Below are positions 22,001-30,805 of a stretch of 64,000 bases of DNA, in pieces. The DNA is from Weissella confusa (lineage in GTDB: Bacteria > Bacillota > Bacilli > Lactobacillales > Lactobacillaceae). Made by a program: the position numbers and the translations under genes. How positions within the stretch are numbered: position 1 is the stretch's first letter; every line of letters starts with the position of its first letter. The stretch covers positions 1,768,501 to 1,832,500 of the forward strand of contig CP168942.1 in the NCBI GenBank assembly GCA_041871065.1. The letters run 5' to 3'. The notes under the pieces are model-generated. The model was not told where the DNA came from and did not search any database. It worked only from the letters and a program-made list of their open reading frames with translations.

Positions 22001-25000
22001 GCCAAAACCGGGCTCGAAACTGATGTGAAGCTCGTATCCCCAGTTATCGCATCAGCCGTTGCAGCATCCCCTGACGTTACAGCAAACGTCGGTGCCTTGT
22101 AATCCGCACCGTAAGCTGATGCATCAGCAAAATCAATCACGTGACCTGTCACCTGATCAACCGACTGTGTTTCAGCGACTGTTACTTGGCGAACCACTGA
22201 AGCCGGCGTTGGCACACCTGCCCCAGTAACCACATAACTAATCGTTGCTGTCATTTGAACATTTGATGATACTGCCGTTACGTGGTGCTTCAACGTGACC
22301 ACATATGACTGACTAATTACTGAACCATCAGCAACCGTGTCGTAAAGCGCACTCGTTGGCACAGTCGTTTGAACTAACTCATAGCCTGATGCTAGATAGT
22401 TCTTTTGCATTTGGGCAATGCGACTAAAGTCGATGGCTTGCGACGTCACCCCATTTAGCGCGACATCAGACAACGTTTGACCAGTCGTTTGATCCGTAAA
22501 CGTCACTTGTGCACGTTGCATATCCGGCGTGTAAGTCACCGTGGCAATCGTGGTTGGTGCAGCCGGTGTTGCTGTTAATTGCACACTGTTTTTATCCGGC
22601 GTGTATCCCGCAATCTTTGGCGTTGCCAGTTGCGCAAACGTCAGTGCTCCCGTTGTTTCATTAACCGTCGCATTCTTGGCTGTTGTGGTATAAATTGGCG
22701 CGTTGTAATCATCGCCATAGCCAGCAGCATCCTCGCTTGCAATCACACTATCTGTCACCATATCAACAGATTCATGATGCGTCACAACCGCTGAAGCCGT
22801 GACCGACACAGGCGTCTGTTGGTCTGCGCCACGGTACAACACTGTTTCAGTAACCGTCTGGTCCGTCGCCATCATTGACGTTTGGTGCTTCAAAATCACA
22901 TCAAACGTTTGGTTTTGGGCATCATTGTGGTCAAACGTTGCACCAGCTGTACGACCATCAGTCACGACAACATAATGCTTTGCCAAGTAGCTCGTTAACT
23001 GATCTTGCGTGATAGCAAAATCAATTTTGCCGTCCGTACGACCGTTAATATTCATTGACGTTAGCACAGTGTCGCCAGTGGTCTGATCGATAAAGCGGAC
23101 TACTGCCAATTGTGGATCAGCCGTGTAAGTCACTGTATCAGTCGTCGTTGGGTTCGCAAATGTCGCGTGGCCAGTAACTTTGGCTGGGTTCGCAACATAA
23201 CCCGAAACTAGCGGGCTAGTCACCTCGTTAAAGGTAATCGCACCCGTCGTCGCATCAACCGTTAATGTCTTCACACTTGTTGCATAACTTGGTGCAAAAT
23301 AATCGCTACCAAATGCCTTGGCATCAGCTGACGTGATGATTGACTTTGTCACCGCATCAACGGCAACTGTTTGCATCACGACACCAGATAGAACAGCTGA
23401 TGACAACTTAATCGCACCCGCATCACCATACAAGACTGTCTCTTGCGCCATTACTGACGTTGTTGCCGCTGTGACACCATGACGCAGAATGACCGTAAAT
23501 GTTTGGTTCACGGCATCGTCGCTGTCATATGTACCACTCGTTGGCAAACCGTTCGATACCACCACGTAACCCTTAGCCGTCAAACTAGCCAAAACTTGTT
23601 GTCCGAGGGTCGCATCAATTGCACCACCTGTTTGCCCAGTGACCGCCACACTCATCACTTGGTGGTTGTCGCGCATTTGGTCAATAAAGACAAAACTAGC
23701 TGATTGTGCATCTGGTGTATAAGTCACCTCAGTTTGCACGGTTGGTTGCAACCAAGTTGTCGTGTTTGAAACTGCAGTCACATTCGGCGTGTAACCCGCG
23801 ACGTCCGGTGTGTCAATCGTCTTAAACGTCACCACACCAGCCTTTGCGTCAACTGTACCAGCACCTGAACCCGTAAAGCTTGGCGCTGTCAAACTCGTCG
23901 CATAGCTTGCTGTTGTGTCTGCCTTAATTTCTTGATTCGTTACCGCATCCTTTAGATAGTTGCGCGTTACAGCAACAACTTCTGAACTTGGCGTTGGCGT
24001 CGCAACCCCAGCCCCGGTATAGGTCACATTATTCGTAAATGTCTTTGTTTCTGATGCCGCGAGTGTTTTGTGAACCAAAGTAATCGTATAACTTTGGTTA
24101 CCCTCAGTTCCAAACGTATCCGTCGTTTGGCGAACATCTGACTTCACCGCATAGCCGTGGTCTAAATAGCTCGTCAACGTTTCGTCAACAACAGTCGCAC
24201 CATCCCCTTGTGCCACCAACTGACCCGTGCGACCAGCAATGGTGACTTGGGCAAGTTGTGACCCGGTCGTTTCATCAACCAGCGTGACAACTGCGCTTTG
24301 TGGGTTTGCGGTGTAGACGACTGTTGTTGTCGCCGTTGGCTTAGCAAACGTGACTGTCTTATCAACTTGGGTTTGCTTGGTTGTATAACCAGCCAAACTT
24401 GGACTAGGCACTAACGCGAACGTAATCGTTCCGTCGGCACTTACACTAGCGACATCTGTCCCATCAACCACTTCATACGTTGAAGCAATTGGCGTTGTCT
24501 TATCACGGTGCAAATCAACCGTGTAGTTGTGCACGATTGTTGCTGTTTGTGAGATTGTTGTTGGCGTCTTGGCACCAGCACCACTATAGATGATGGTGTT
24601 AGTGGCCTTAACTGATTCGCTGACCTCGCTCGTCACGTGATAGAAGCCGATTGTCAAAATCTGATCTTTGGCATCATCGTTATCGAACGTTTGTCCAGCC
24701 AAAATAGCTGTCGCCGCACTATCAAGCGTCAACGTCTTATCAGCCAATTGGTCAGCGACTTCCGCTTGGACTGTCGCCAAATCCATCGCTTGACCCGTCA
24801 AACCAGTCAACGGTACGCGGTCAATTTCAGTACCATCTGTCATATCCTTCAAGATGATAGTTGCTTTTTGTTCAGTTGCTTGATAATTAACCGTCGTCGT
24901 TGACAACTTGTTGCCGTCAACGCTGTTGTGACCAGTTACCGATGTTGCGTCAGCAGAATAACCTGATACAACCGGTGTTACGACCGTATCAAATGTCATC

Positions 25001-27660
25001 TTGCCACTGGCATCAATCTTACCGGCGCCACTACCAGCATAGGTAGGCGCAACATAATCACTGCCATACGCGCTTGCATCACCAGCAGATAGCACCTTCC
25101 CAGTTACTTGGTCATACGCCGCGGTCGTTGTCACCACAAGTTGTTGCGTGACAGCACTTGGCGTATCGTCACCAGCGCCTGTGTAACGCACCGTATTTGT
25201 GTACGTTGCACTTGTTGCAGACAAAGCCAGCTGATGCTTCAAAACAACCGCAAAACTTTGGGTCGCAACATCGTTATTATCAAAAACACTTCCGGCTTGT
25301 GTGGCGTTTGTAACCACAACGTAGTGCGCCTTCACGTAATTTGAAATCACCGCTGCGACGGCATCAAAGTTAATTGCAACACCCGTCTTACCATCGATAG
25401 CAATGCCTGACTGCAAGTACGATTGTGTCGTTTGGTCAAAAATCGTGACTACCGCACGTTGATCATTCGGCGTGTATGTCACCACAAAACTAGCCGTCGC
25501 ACCAGTTGTGCCTGAAACCGCTTGTTCTGCATCTTGCAAAGTTGCATATGTCTTCCCGCCGGCCATCACCGTATAGCTGTAACCCGAAGTCGCAAGTGTC
25601 GCGTCTGTGTTGGCAAAGCTTGTTGCAACACCCGATTTAACGGCAACCTTTTCAGATTGTTGACTACCTGGGCGTGCCACAGTTGTTAACGTTGCATGGC
25701 CCCAGGCTGCGTCCGCCTTCGCGACATTCGCGTCCAAACCGGCTTGCGTCACTTGATTCGTGACATCTTGCATCGTATCCATCAAGTTTCCGATTGGCTC
25801 AGTGTCGATAACCGCATCATCTGACGCCAGTTGTTGACTGATTTTAACCAGCGCGGCTGATTGCTTTTGCGCATCTGCATAATCATTTGCCAAACTTCTG
25901 TTAGCTGGATATTGCGCCGTCAAAGAACGTAATTGACTCAAAGCGACGTTCACAATTGCAACTTGTGACGCCACACTCGTTTGAGCCGTTGCAACTTGAT
26001 TGTGAGCAGCTCCGTGCAACACATAGATTGCCTCTGAACCAGCTGAACTACCAATCGTTGAGTCGTTGACGGCTTGTGACAAAATGTCACCCGCTATGGC
26101 AGACTCACTCGCCGTATTCACCATCAAAGAACCGATCGTTTTAGCCGTAACGCCAGACGCCATAACAGCTGCTGAATCACTAGCAAATGCTGAGGCAACT
26201 GATTGCAAACGGGCGTATTGTGACGTCGCATTCGCCAATGCTGATTTAACTGCAGCGTAGTTGGCTGACGCACTTGAGGCAACCGGTGCCAACAAACTAG
26301 CCATGTTTGCTAGGTCGTTAACAACAGCTGACGCACTGGCGAGTGCACTATCCATCGTCGTCGCTTGCCCATAAAGCGTCACCGCGGCCGATTGTTGCAA
26401 GAAGCCAGTGTCCATCACCGCTCCCGCACCACTCGCAGCACTCATCACCTTTTGGAACATACTTGCTGTTGCTGAGGCAACTGATTGCGTGGCAACCGCC
26501 GCACTTGATAGCGCTGTTTGATCCTTAGCGTTCGCCACAGCAGCTTGCGCACTACTTAGCATTTGAGCTTCACTGGCCAATGAGGATGCAATCGCACCAA
26601 CCGATCCAGCAGCAGCCGTCGCACTACCGAAGGCAACCAAACTATCCCAACTCAAGTGCGTCAAAGCACCCCAAAGATTGTTGATAGCTGCTGATCCCAA
26701 CGCTGATTGGGTGGTCGAAGCTGCCACTGAGGCATTATTAACGTTCTGCGTAGCCGTCATGTTGTTATTCAGCAACGCCAACTTGTTCATCACCAAAGCA
26801 ACTGATGAACTCAACGCCACTTCTGATGCGTACGCTGAAGCATAGGCTGAATGGTTTGCCGCTGACAAAGCTGAATTGGCCAAAGCAATTGCGCCAGTCA
26901 AAGCTGATTGGGCGGCACTCATTTGCACCATGATCGAACCAGCTTGTGACAGTGTGGCGCTCAAAACTGGTTGACCAGTCGCTGCGCTAGAAATCTTTTT
27001 ATAGTATGACGAAGCTGTTTGTGCATCAAAATTAACTTGTTGTGCCAAGCTGGCCGTTGATGCATCTGAACTAGCCGGTGTTGTCGCCAAGACTTGTGTC
27101 ACAGTCACGACCGTTCCAGCTGACTGGGCCGAACTCGACAAACTTGCTAATGTTTCATCCGTTAATGATGAACCTGGTGCGACCGAAATCGTCACCGTTT
27201 CACTCGTCGCTGAAACACTTGAGGTACTGGTACTGGTACTTGTGCTTGAACTAGCACTCACCGGTACGCTACTCATCACACTAGCACTAACCACGCTGTC
27301 GGCAACGCTTGTATTCATACTTGATGAGGGCGTGTTAACCAAGCTGCTACTCATACTCGTATTATTTAAACTACTCAAAACAGATGCACCAGCTACACTT
27401 GTGCTTGCATCCGTCGCTGCCATTGGCGTAACACCCGCGGCGGACGAAGCCAAGTTAACCGTAGCTTGCTGCATCTGCGTCATCATTTCAATTTGTTGAT
27501 CAGTCAACACGGTTGTGTCGGCTGAAGCTGTGACGGCATGAACGCCCATCATCGCTAGCCAAACACTACCAGCAATCACCCAGCTCTTTCCCGCTTTATA
27601 CAACTTTTTGCGGTTGAACTTCTTGGTGACTGCCATCTTTGGCATAACCTGTCTCTTCAT
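16042..27660 (-). CDS. Giant Mub-like LPxTG adhesin, 3872 residues, about 16 repeats
   Basis: An intact wall-anchored surface protein. Residues about 1-48 are a KxYKxGKxW-type signal peptide (KLYKAGKSW, then a hydrophobic stretch ending VTASA). Residues about 50-690 are Ala/Ser/Val-rich, very low in charge and probably helical. From about 690 to 3780 come about 16 copies of a 170-200-residue unit. Each has a TVxYxGAGxxTP segment, a VDAVTGxxIxxxDAxxYG segment, GYTPD, then AxVxFxDxTTGxxL and YDxDxxxxQTYxVxLKH. This corresponds to the alternating Muc_B2 and MucBP_2 domains of Mub mucus-binding proteins. LPETG is at 3836-3840, followed by a membrane span and a short positively and negatively charged tail, for sortase A. 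The predicted role is binding mucin or other glycans. The start at 27660 is supported by GGGG and AGGG upstream; 27645 and 27636 are alternatives. It reads open throughout, unlike the neighbouring adhesin. Confidence 0.92.
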   Translation of the reverse strand: MKRQVMPKMAVTKKFNRKKLYKAGKSWVIAGSVWLAMMGVHAVTASADTTVLTDQQIEMMTQMQQATVNLASSAAGVTPMAATDASTSVAGASVLSSLNNTSMSSSLVNTPSSSMNTSVADSVVSASVMSSVPVSASSSTSTSTSTSSVSATSETVTISVAPGSSLTDETLASLSSSAQSAGTVVTVTQVLATTPASSDASTASLAQQVNFDAQTASSYYKKISSAATGQPVLSATLSQAGSIMVQMSAAQSALTGAIALANSALSAANHSAYASAYASEVALSSSVALVMNKLALLNNNMTATQNVNNASVAASTTQSALGSAAINNLWGALTHLSWDSLVAFGSATAAAGSVGAIASSLASEAQMLSSAQAAVANAKDQTALSSAAVATQSVASATASMFQKVMSAASGAGAVMDTGFLQQSAAVTLYGQATTMDSALASASAVVNDLANMASLLAPVASSASANYAAVKSALANATSQYARLQSVASAFASDSAAVMASGVTAKTIGSLMVNTASESAIAGDILSQAVNDSTIGSSAGSEAIYVLHGAAHNQVATAQTSVASQVAIVNVALSQLRSLTAQYPANRSLANDYADAQKQSAALVKISQQLASDDAVIDTEPIGNLMDTMQDVTNQVTQAGLDANVAKADAAWGHATLTTVARPGSQQSEKVAVKSGVATSFANTDATLATSGYSYTVMAGGKTYATLQDAEQAVSGTTGATASFVVTYTPNDQRAVVTIFDQTTQSYLQSGIAIDGKTGVAINFDAVAAVISNYVKAHYVVVTNATQAGSVFDNNDVATQSFAVVLKHQLALSATSATYTNTVRYTGAGDDTPSAVTQQLVVTTTAAYDQVTGKVLSAGDASAYGSDYVAPTYAGSGAGKIDASGKMTFDTVVTPVVSGYSADATSVTGHNSVDGNKLSTTTVNYQATEQKATIILKDMTDGTEIDRVPLTGLTGQAMDLATVQAEVADQLADKTLTLDSAATAILAGQTFDNDDAKDQILTIGFYHVTSEVSESVKATNTIIYSGAGAKTPTTISQTATIVHNYTVDLHRDKTTPIASTYEVVDGTDVASVSADGTITFALVPSPSLAGYTTKQTQVDKTVTFAKPTATTTVVYTANPQSAVVTLVDETTGSQLAQVTIAGRTGQLVAQGDGATVVDETLTSYLDHGYAVKSDVRQTTDTFGTEGNQSYTITLVHKTLAASETKTFTNNVTYTGAGVATPTPSSEVVAVTRNYLKDAVTNQEIKADTTASYATSLTAPSFTGSGAGTVDAKAGVVTFKTIDTPDVAGYTPNVTAVSNTTTWLQPTVQTEVTYTPDAQSASFVFIDQMRDNHQVMSVAVTGQTGGAIDATLGQQVLASLTAKGYVVVSNGLPTSGTYDSDDAVNQTFTVILRHGVTAATTSVMAQETVLYGDAGAIKLSSAVLSGVVMQTVAVDAVTKSIITSADAKAFGSDYFAPSYATSVKTLTVDATTGAITFNEVTSPLVSGYVANPAKVTGHATFANPTTTDTVTYTADPQLAVVRFIDQTTGDTVLTSMNINGRTDGKIDFAITQDQLTSYLAKHYVVVTDGRTAGATFDHNDAQNQTFDVILKHQTSMMATDQTVTETVLYRGADQQTPVSVTASAVVTHHESVDMVTDSVIASEDAAGYGDDYNAPIYTTTAKNATVNETTGALTFAQLATPKIAGYTPDKNSVQLTATPAAPTTIATVTYTPDMQRAQVTFTDQTTGQTLSDVALNGVTSQAIDFSRIAQMQKNYLASGYELVQTTVPTSALYDTVADGSVISQSYVVTLKHHVTAVSSNVQMTATISYVVTGAGVPTPASVVRQVTVAETQSVDQVTGHVIDFADASAYGADYKAPTFAVTSGDAATADAITGDTSFTSVSSPVLAGYTITDSNAVVNQTTTWQTPTVTTVVTYVPEEQHADIKIIDDMADANHDVLHDFVLTGATQESMNTTVAETTLQSMLAKGYVLVSTTVPSSGVFDSDAKVDQNYTIHVTHGVSFETESKVATNTVTYVGAENNPGTVHQSVAVNRRYAVDAVTGESIAATDASDYGSAYQADQFALVNAADSAIATVDANKGTIMFHVVPSPTLPGYSVKPDEIAALATFENLNVQEVVQYSPYDQRALVELEDTMKLTDSGSYATIGTTYLKGKTSQAIDFEYVTSMLTSLSALGYEVVDNPIQGTSYFDDQQDGLVPSQSWVITLKHRGSMVTESVVATNTIHYLGTDTTRPDYTGQVVVTQTHMVDMVTGSDVSEEAGSAYTNYHVPTYEVTSGKALAKVDDAGHITFATVATPPLAGYTRIPTEVTGHATFDQPGAVTNVMYHAVQQLARVIFKDDTMGGGTLTRVDLGGYTGQQIDFADAQDVLQQYLDAGYQLVANPADSYLIESTQNYTTDEKDTQLFFVHLEHKVVAQSHDVPVSMTVTYTGAGVKTPATQTDSAVVTMTESVDAVTSQVITAADATSYGSAFVAPTYVAKTANVTVDGNGNVTFKSVQTPTVKGYTADEAVVTPTATVIHPTFTTTVHYTADAQQAAVVFKDVDADNAVVAQTSMAGVTDATMDFTTATHVKDSLLAAGYEVVADGEPSQATYDNADDVNQTYVVTLRHHLNHVTDSEVVTNTVHFVGAGDQTPSDAVQTATVTRLTTTDAVTGQVKINYALAEGTQLATVNDTTGAVTFAPVGTPTVAGYTPDVITTTGHATYAVPTASETVTYAPAKQTATVTLVDETTGQTMATLRLVGQTDAPIDFAAASQAVTNYEGKHFVLTTSNLAATTYDRDSSADQSFTLTFKHATSMATSDVTLTTTTHYRTDDSMVVAPDLVQSAVVTRHYDVDLVTNSEIASADAAKYGSDYQAPTWTASGATYDETQQVAIFPTVDGVPVKAGYTPDKTKFTGRATLLVQNTDRTVWYSPNAATATATIVDDVTGETLATVHLDGHVDDAIDTTPVMTAQTKWLGRGYALVKTDVPAANVDHFVVATPSYTVHLTHQTHEVVTDVPMQTTVHYVGAPTAVPDVTRTVNVSRTVMVDEVTGAETTAPTYTSSDADVVVNAETGAVSYQTVMSPEMAGYVPDQVAVTATTTVDVPKSTTTVHYTPAVQVADVTIADETTGEATGQYELRGTTDSAIDFKTIHDEVAKLVANGYEVVTDVPTDATYDRDVNATQHFVVTLRHGQTTEKALVPTKHTVYFRGAGDQTPKTVTQTVMVVTTKTLDTVTGQQIGQTQYAVSDAQPGTVSATGVVVFKPIETPEVAGYTADQTVVTADAQVGQTAQDTVTYTADEQRTVIHFVDDTTGKTLTDLTLTGKTGDEIDTAVSAETLRQYEAAGYEFVAQDLPDQPTFDAQTNSDQQFTVHLRHGVKSATQQLTESQTVIYVGAGDDTPKRVEVSVPVSRVVKVDAVTDDELAGSATFTTTAPGVTVDAKTGDVTFVTVQTPTVAGYHAKRLSVVGHATPTMDGVSVVKYERDTQRVHVVYVDDDQAGRVVMTGDDLTGLTGDAVAFAPSYVPNYVMTHVDQTGAMTFDKATQVNQTITVHLRHDMAPVGNYVTRQIHYWATDETSVPAAQTQTVVLHGLMDLVTGHIKWSEQKMSAVSTPVKAGYQVDIKVVPDANLAEPTPDWVVDVTYTPAPQQVHVVFVDQTTGRELRNVAIAGVTDGDVDFSRTQSITDSYLAAGYDLVQDTIPVKATFTTEMPTYQVVLAHRHEQVTQEVTRHVHYETATGVPAPEMVTQTVAMTGDRDLVTGEIVWQPVSVAGVVSPFVPDYTADQLVVRGDVLTTPEMADVIVRYVPKAKAPLATPNPAPQPESGVTNVATVQPVETTPSATVVAKSVVTNDIKSQNVMLPETGAERDFVMTIAVLLLLSISAGLAIGWFYSEDKQ

Positions 27661-27955
27661 ATCCCTATTTCCCCACTTCTCTTCACTTACATTTTACCAG
27701 TGTTTAGAAGCGGTGACCGTTACGGCTGTCACCTTGGTGTCCCAAATATGACACACCTTTCATGAAAGTCTGTCATTTTTGACAAAGCCTTTGGTACCGC
27801 GGGTTTCCGGAGCCTATCCATCGAATTGTCCCGTTTTCGATACACCTTTTTAGAACTTCCGCGCTCGCTTACATTAAAAAAGCTTAAACTGGATATTGCT
27901 TACTTTTATTTATTACATTAGGTAAGCAGAGAGAATTTAGGGGTTGTTATACATA
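27661..27955. promoter_or_regulatory. Divergent intergenic region between two surface-protein genes
   Basis: About 295 bp without a gene, serving the giant adhesin (minus) and the third wall protein (plus). It holds two inverted repeats: GGTGAC (27712-27717) / GTCACC (27728-27733), and a nested palindrome at 27748-27776. A TAAAAT-like -10 for the adhesin lies near 27692-27700. For the plus-strand gene the ribosome site is AGGGG at 27939-27943. Neither promoter has a strong -35. Confidence 0.45.
27748..27776. repeat. Nested palindrome in the adhesin promoter region
   Basis: Outer arms ATGACA (27748-27753) and TGTCAT (27771-27776) enclose the perfect 12-base palindrome CTTTCATGAAAG (27757-27768). 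The symmetry over 29 bp suggests an operator for a dimeric regulator or a hairpin in the adhesin leader. Confidence 0.5.
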
Positions 27956-30741
27956 ATGAGTACATCAAAGACGTCACGTCGTTTGTTGCTAAGCGCCGTC
28001 GTACTAAGTGCGATGACCTTAACATCACCAATCGTTGTTTCGGCTGCCGATGGATTTTCCGTTTCTACGCCAGTTTCAACGGTTGATGTTGCAAACGGCT
28101 TTTTAACATTTGATAAGCAGACATCTGCCGACCAAAAGTGGTTGGTACCAAGTGGAAAATGGTATTTTTCAGTTAACACGGCTGACATCAATGCCGGTTT
28201 GAAGAATCCAGAAGTCCACGCGACATACGTGAGTGCGTACGGAACAAAGACGCAATTGACCTTCAACGGTGACGGGACGCAAACTTTGCGTGGCGACCGC
28301 GGCGTCAACTATCAAGTCCAAGTGAAGAATGGTGAAGTGGTTCTTTACAACGGCGGTTCAAACGCCTCAATGGACATTCCGGTTCGCACGACACAAACAA
28401 CATATTTCAAGGACACGAACGGTCATGATATTTTGGCCAGCGTTGTACAAAACAACGCCATCATTGGCCAACACTACACGACAACGGCCAAGACGATTCC
28501 TGGTTACACATTGGTTGACACGCCAATCAATGCATCAGGTACGGTTTCAAATCAAAAGACGACCTACGTTGTTGGCACGACTACCAAAGAGCCACTTTAC
28601 GATGACTACGGTAACCAATGGGCGATTTCAACTAAGACCATTACCGACGAAGCTGGTTCTGTAACTGAGACGCTACAAATCACTGATGAAGATGGTGATC
28701 CCGTTAGCCCTGTTTTGCGTCCTAGCGAAAACGGTCCAATCGCACCTGGTGCATACGGTACGTTTGCCAACATCAGTCGTTATGGTGCGCCATATGCGAC
28801 GTTGTATCTAACGAACCACAACATCGAACCAGATACGGTAACGTACACGTATAAGAAGAACCAAGAGAGTGCCAAGATTGTCTTCCGCACGCCAGATGGT
28901 TCACCAATTGGTAGTGATCAAACGATTACTGGAAATTACGGGGACACACCTTCTTACACACCACCTACTATTCCTGGTTACAAGGTGACGAAGGTGCCAA
29001 CATTTAAGCCATTCGACGATAACGGTACGCCAACGTACACATTCGTCTACACGCCACTTACTGAAAAGGTAACGGTTAAGGCACAAGTCATTGACGAAAA
29101 AGGCAACCCAATTTCAGATCAGTATTTGAAGATTGATAAGTCTGAGTTCACTGGTGACTACAACACGGCGTTTAAGATTGGTGTCCCAACGTTGACCGAT
29201 ACCAATGAAGCTGCAAAGTATGAATACGCTGGTGCAGCCACAAACACTGATCCAGATAAGGCATACTATGACGCGACAAACAAGGTTGTTAACGGTACGT
29301 ACAAGGCTGAAGATAGCGTTGTGACATTCTACTTCCGTGAGAAGCCACAACCGGTTGTTCCAGCTGAGCCGGCAACACCAACGGAACCTGAAAAGCCAAC
29401 AACGCCTTCAGAACCTGCGACACCAGCTCAACCTGAAACGCCGGCAACGCCTACGCCTGCTGAGCCTGAACAACCAACGAAGAACCCTGATTTGACGCCA
29501 GCTACTAAGCAGTCAACGGTCACGGTCGACTACGTTACTAACGGTCACACGTTGGAAAACCCACCTGCACGCTCAGAAACTGGCGAGCCTGGTGGCGACT
29601 TTACGTTCGAGGTGCCTAACAAGCCTGGTTACACACCACGCATCAACGGCAAGACGACCACGACAGGAACGCACACAGTGACCTTCCCTGATGGTGGCGA
29701 TGTCACAAACATTGTGGTTGATTACGTGCCTACTGAGCAAACCATCACCGTGCACCACGTTGATGAAAAGGGTAACCCAATTGCGCCTGATGTTAAGATG
29801 ACTGGTTTGACTGGGGATGCCATGACGGCTGAAGCCTACACACAAATCAAGGGTTACACTGTTAAGGGTAACGATACGCAAACTGGTACTTTTGGTACCG
29901 ATACGGATTTGACTTTCGTTTACACCAAGAAGACTACGACAGTCACGATTCACCCATACACGCGTGATAAGAACGGTAACCGCGTTGAAATTCCTGGTCA
30001 ATCACACGACGTTGAAGTTCCTTGGACGGATGGTCAAACTGATGTGCCAGTCAGTGATTTGCCAAACATTCCTTACTACACGCGTAACAAAGATGGTGTT
30101 GATGGTGGTTATGTCACAACAGACGGTAACAACATTCGCGTCGACATGACGGTTAACCCACCAGCAATTTGGGTTGAATACACACCTGATACAGACATGC
30201 CAATTGTTGGTGAAGATGTCGGCAAGAAGACTGATACGACAGGAACAATCGTACCGGTTGATCCTGACGGCAATCCTTTGAAGACAACTACAGACAACAC
30301 TTACACTGAAAAGCCTGGTACAGAACTACCAACACCAACTATCCCTGGTTACACAACCAAGTAACAATGGTAACTGTTCCTGATGGTGGTGGTGATATCA
30401 CGGTCGTTTACACGAAGGTCCCCGATACACCAATTGTGCCAGCACCCGCTGCGCCAACAACGCCACTTGCGCCAAAGCAAGATGCGCCAGTGATCACAAC
30501 GAACAAGTCAGATAACACGCCCGCTGCAACGGCTACAGTTGTGCCAACAACTGACGCACCAGCAGCTACGCCAGTTCTTACTTCAGCAAATGATGGTAAG
30601 AACAATGCCGCATTAATGCTACCTAAGACAGGTGTTTCTGCTCGTTCAAGTTTGTCAGTTATCGGTTTGTTGGTAGCTGGATTGATGGCCATGCTCGCCA
30701 TGTTCTTCCGTCCAACGCACCGTCACAAGACGAACAAGTAA
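27956..30741 (+). pseudogene. Third MucBP-type LPxTG wall protein, frameshifted before the anchor
   Basis: I read 27956-30364 and 30367-30741 as one gene split by a single-base loss near 30355-30362. The first frame ends PGYTTK-stop, and the other frame continues NQVTMVTVPDGGGDITVVYTK, a normal repeat ending. Start at ATG 27956 (MSTSKTSRRLLL), with AGGGG 12 bases upstream; a TTG at 27944 overlaps that site. It has a Sec signal peptide (cleavage near VVSAADG), a unique N-terminal domain of about 170 residues, MucBP repeats (AKIVFRTPDGSPI, TITVHHVDEKGNPI) and a Pro/Thr/Glu-rich wall-spanning linker near residues 465-520. In the second frame LPKTG (residues 85-89 of that frame), a membrane span and an RxHRHK tail follow. 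As read, the long part (about 803 residues) would be secreted without anchoring. Sequencing error is possible at this single site. Confidence 0.85.
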
Positions 30742-30752
30742 ATATTAGATGC

Positions 30753-30791
30753 AAAAAGCACACCGCAGAATTACTTCCGCAGTGTGCTTTT
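30753..30791. terminator. Bidirectional terminator between wall protein and phoU
   Basis: Stem AAAAGCACAC / GTGTGCTTTT (about 30754-30763 and 30782-30791) with A/T runs on both sides. It separates the convergent genes ending at 30741 (plus) and 30806 (minus). Confidence 0.85.
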
Positions 30792-30805
30792 ATTGTCTAT
30801 TCAAA

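Noticed and set aside
16042..27660. Regular repeats that might suggest a CRISPR array or satellite DNA
   Set aside because: Periodicity is about 500-600 bp, is seen at protein level and lies inside one open reading frame; there are no short identical repeats with spacers.
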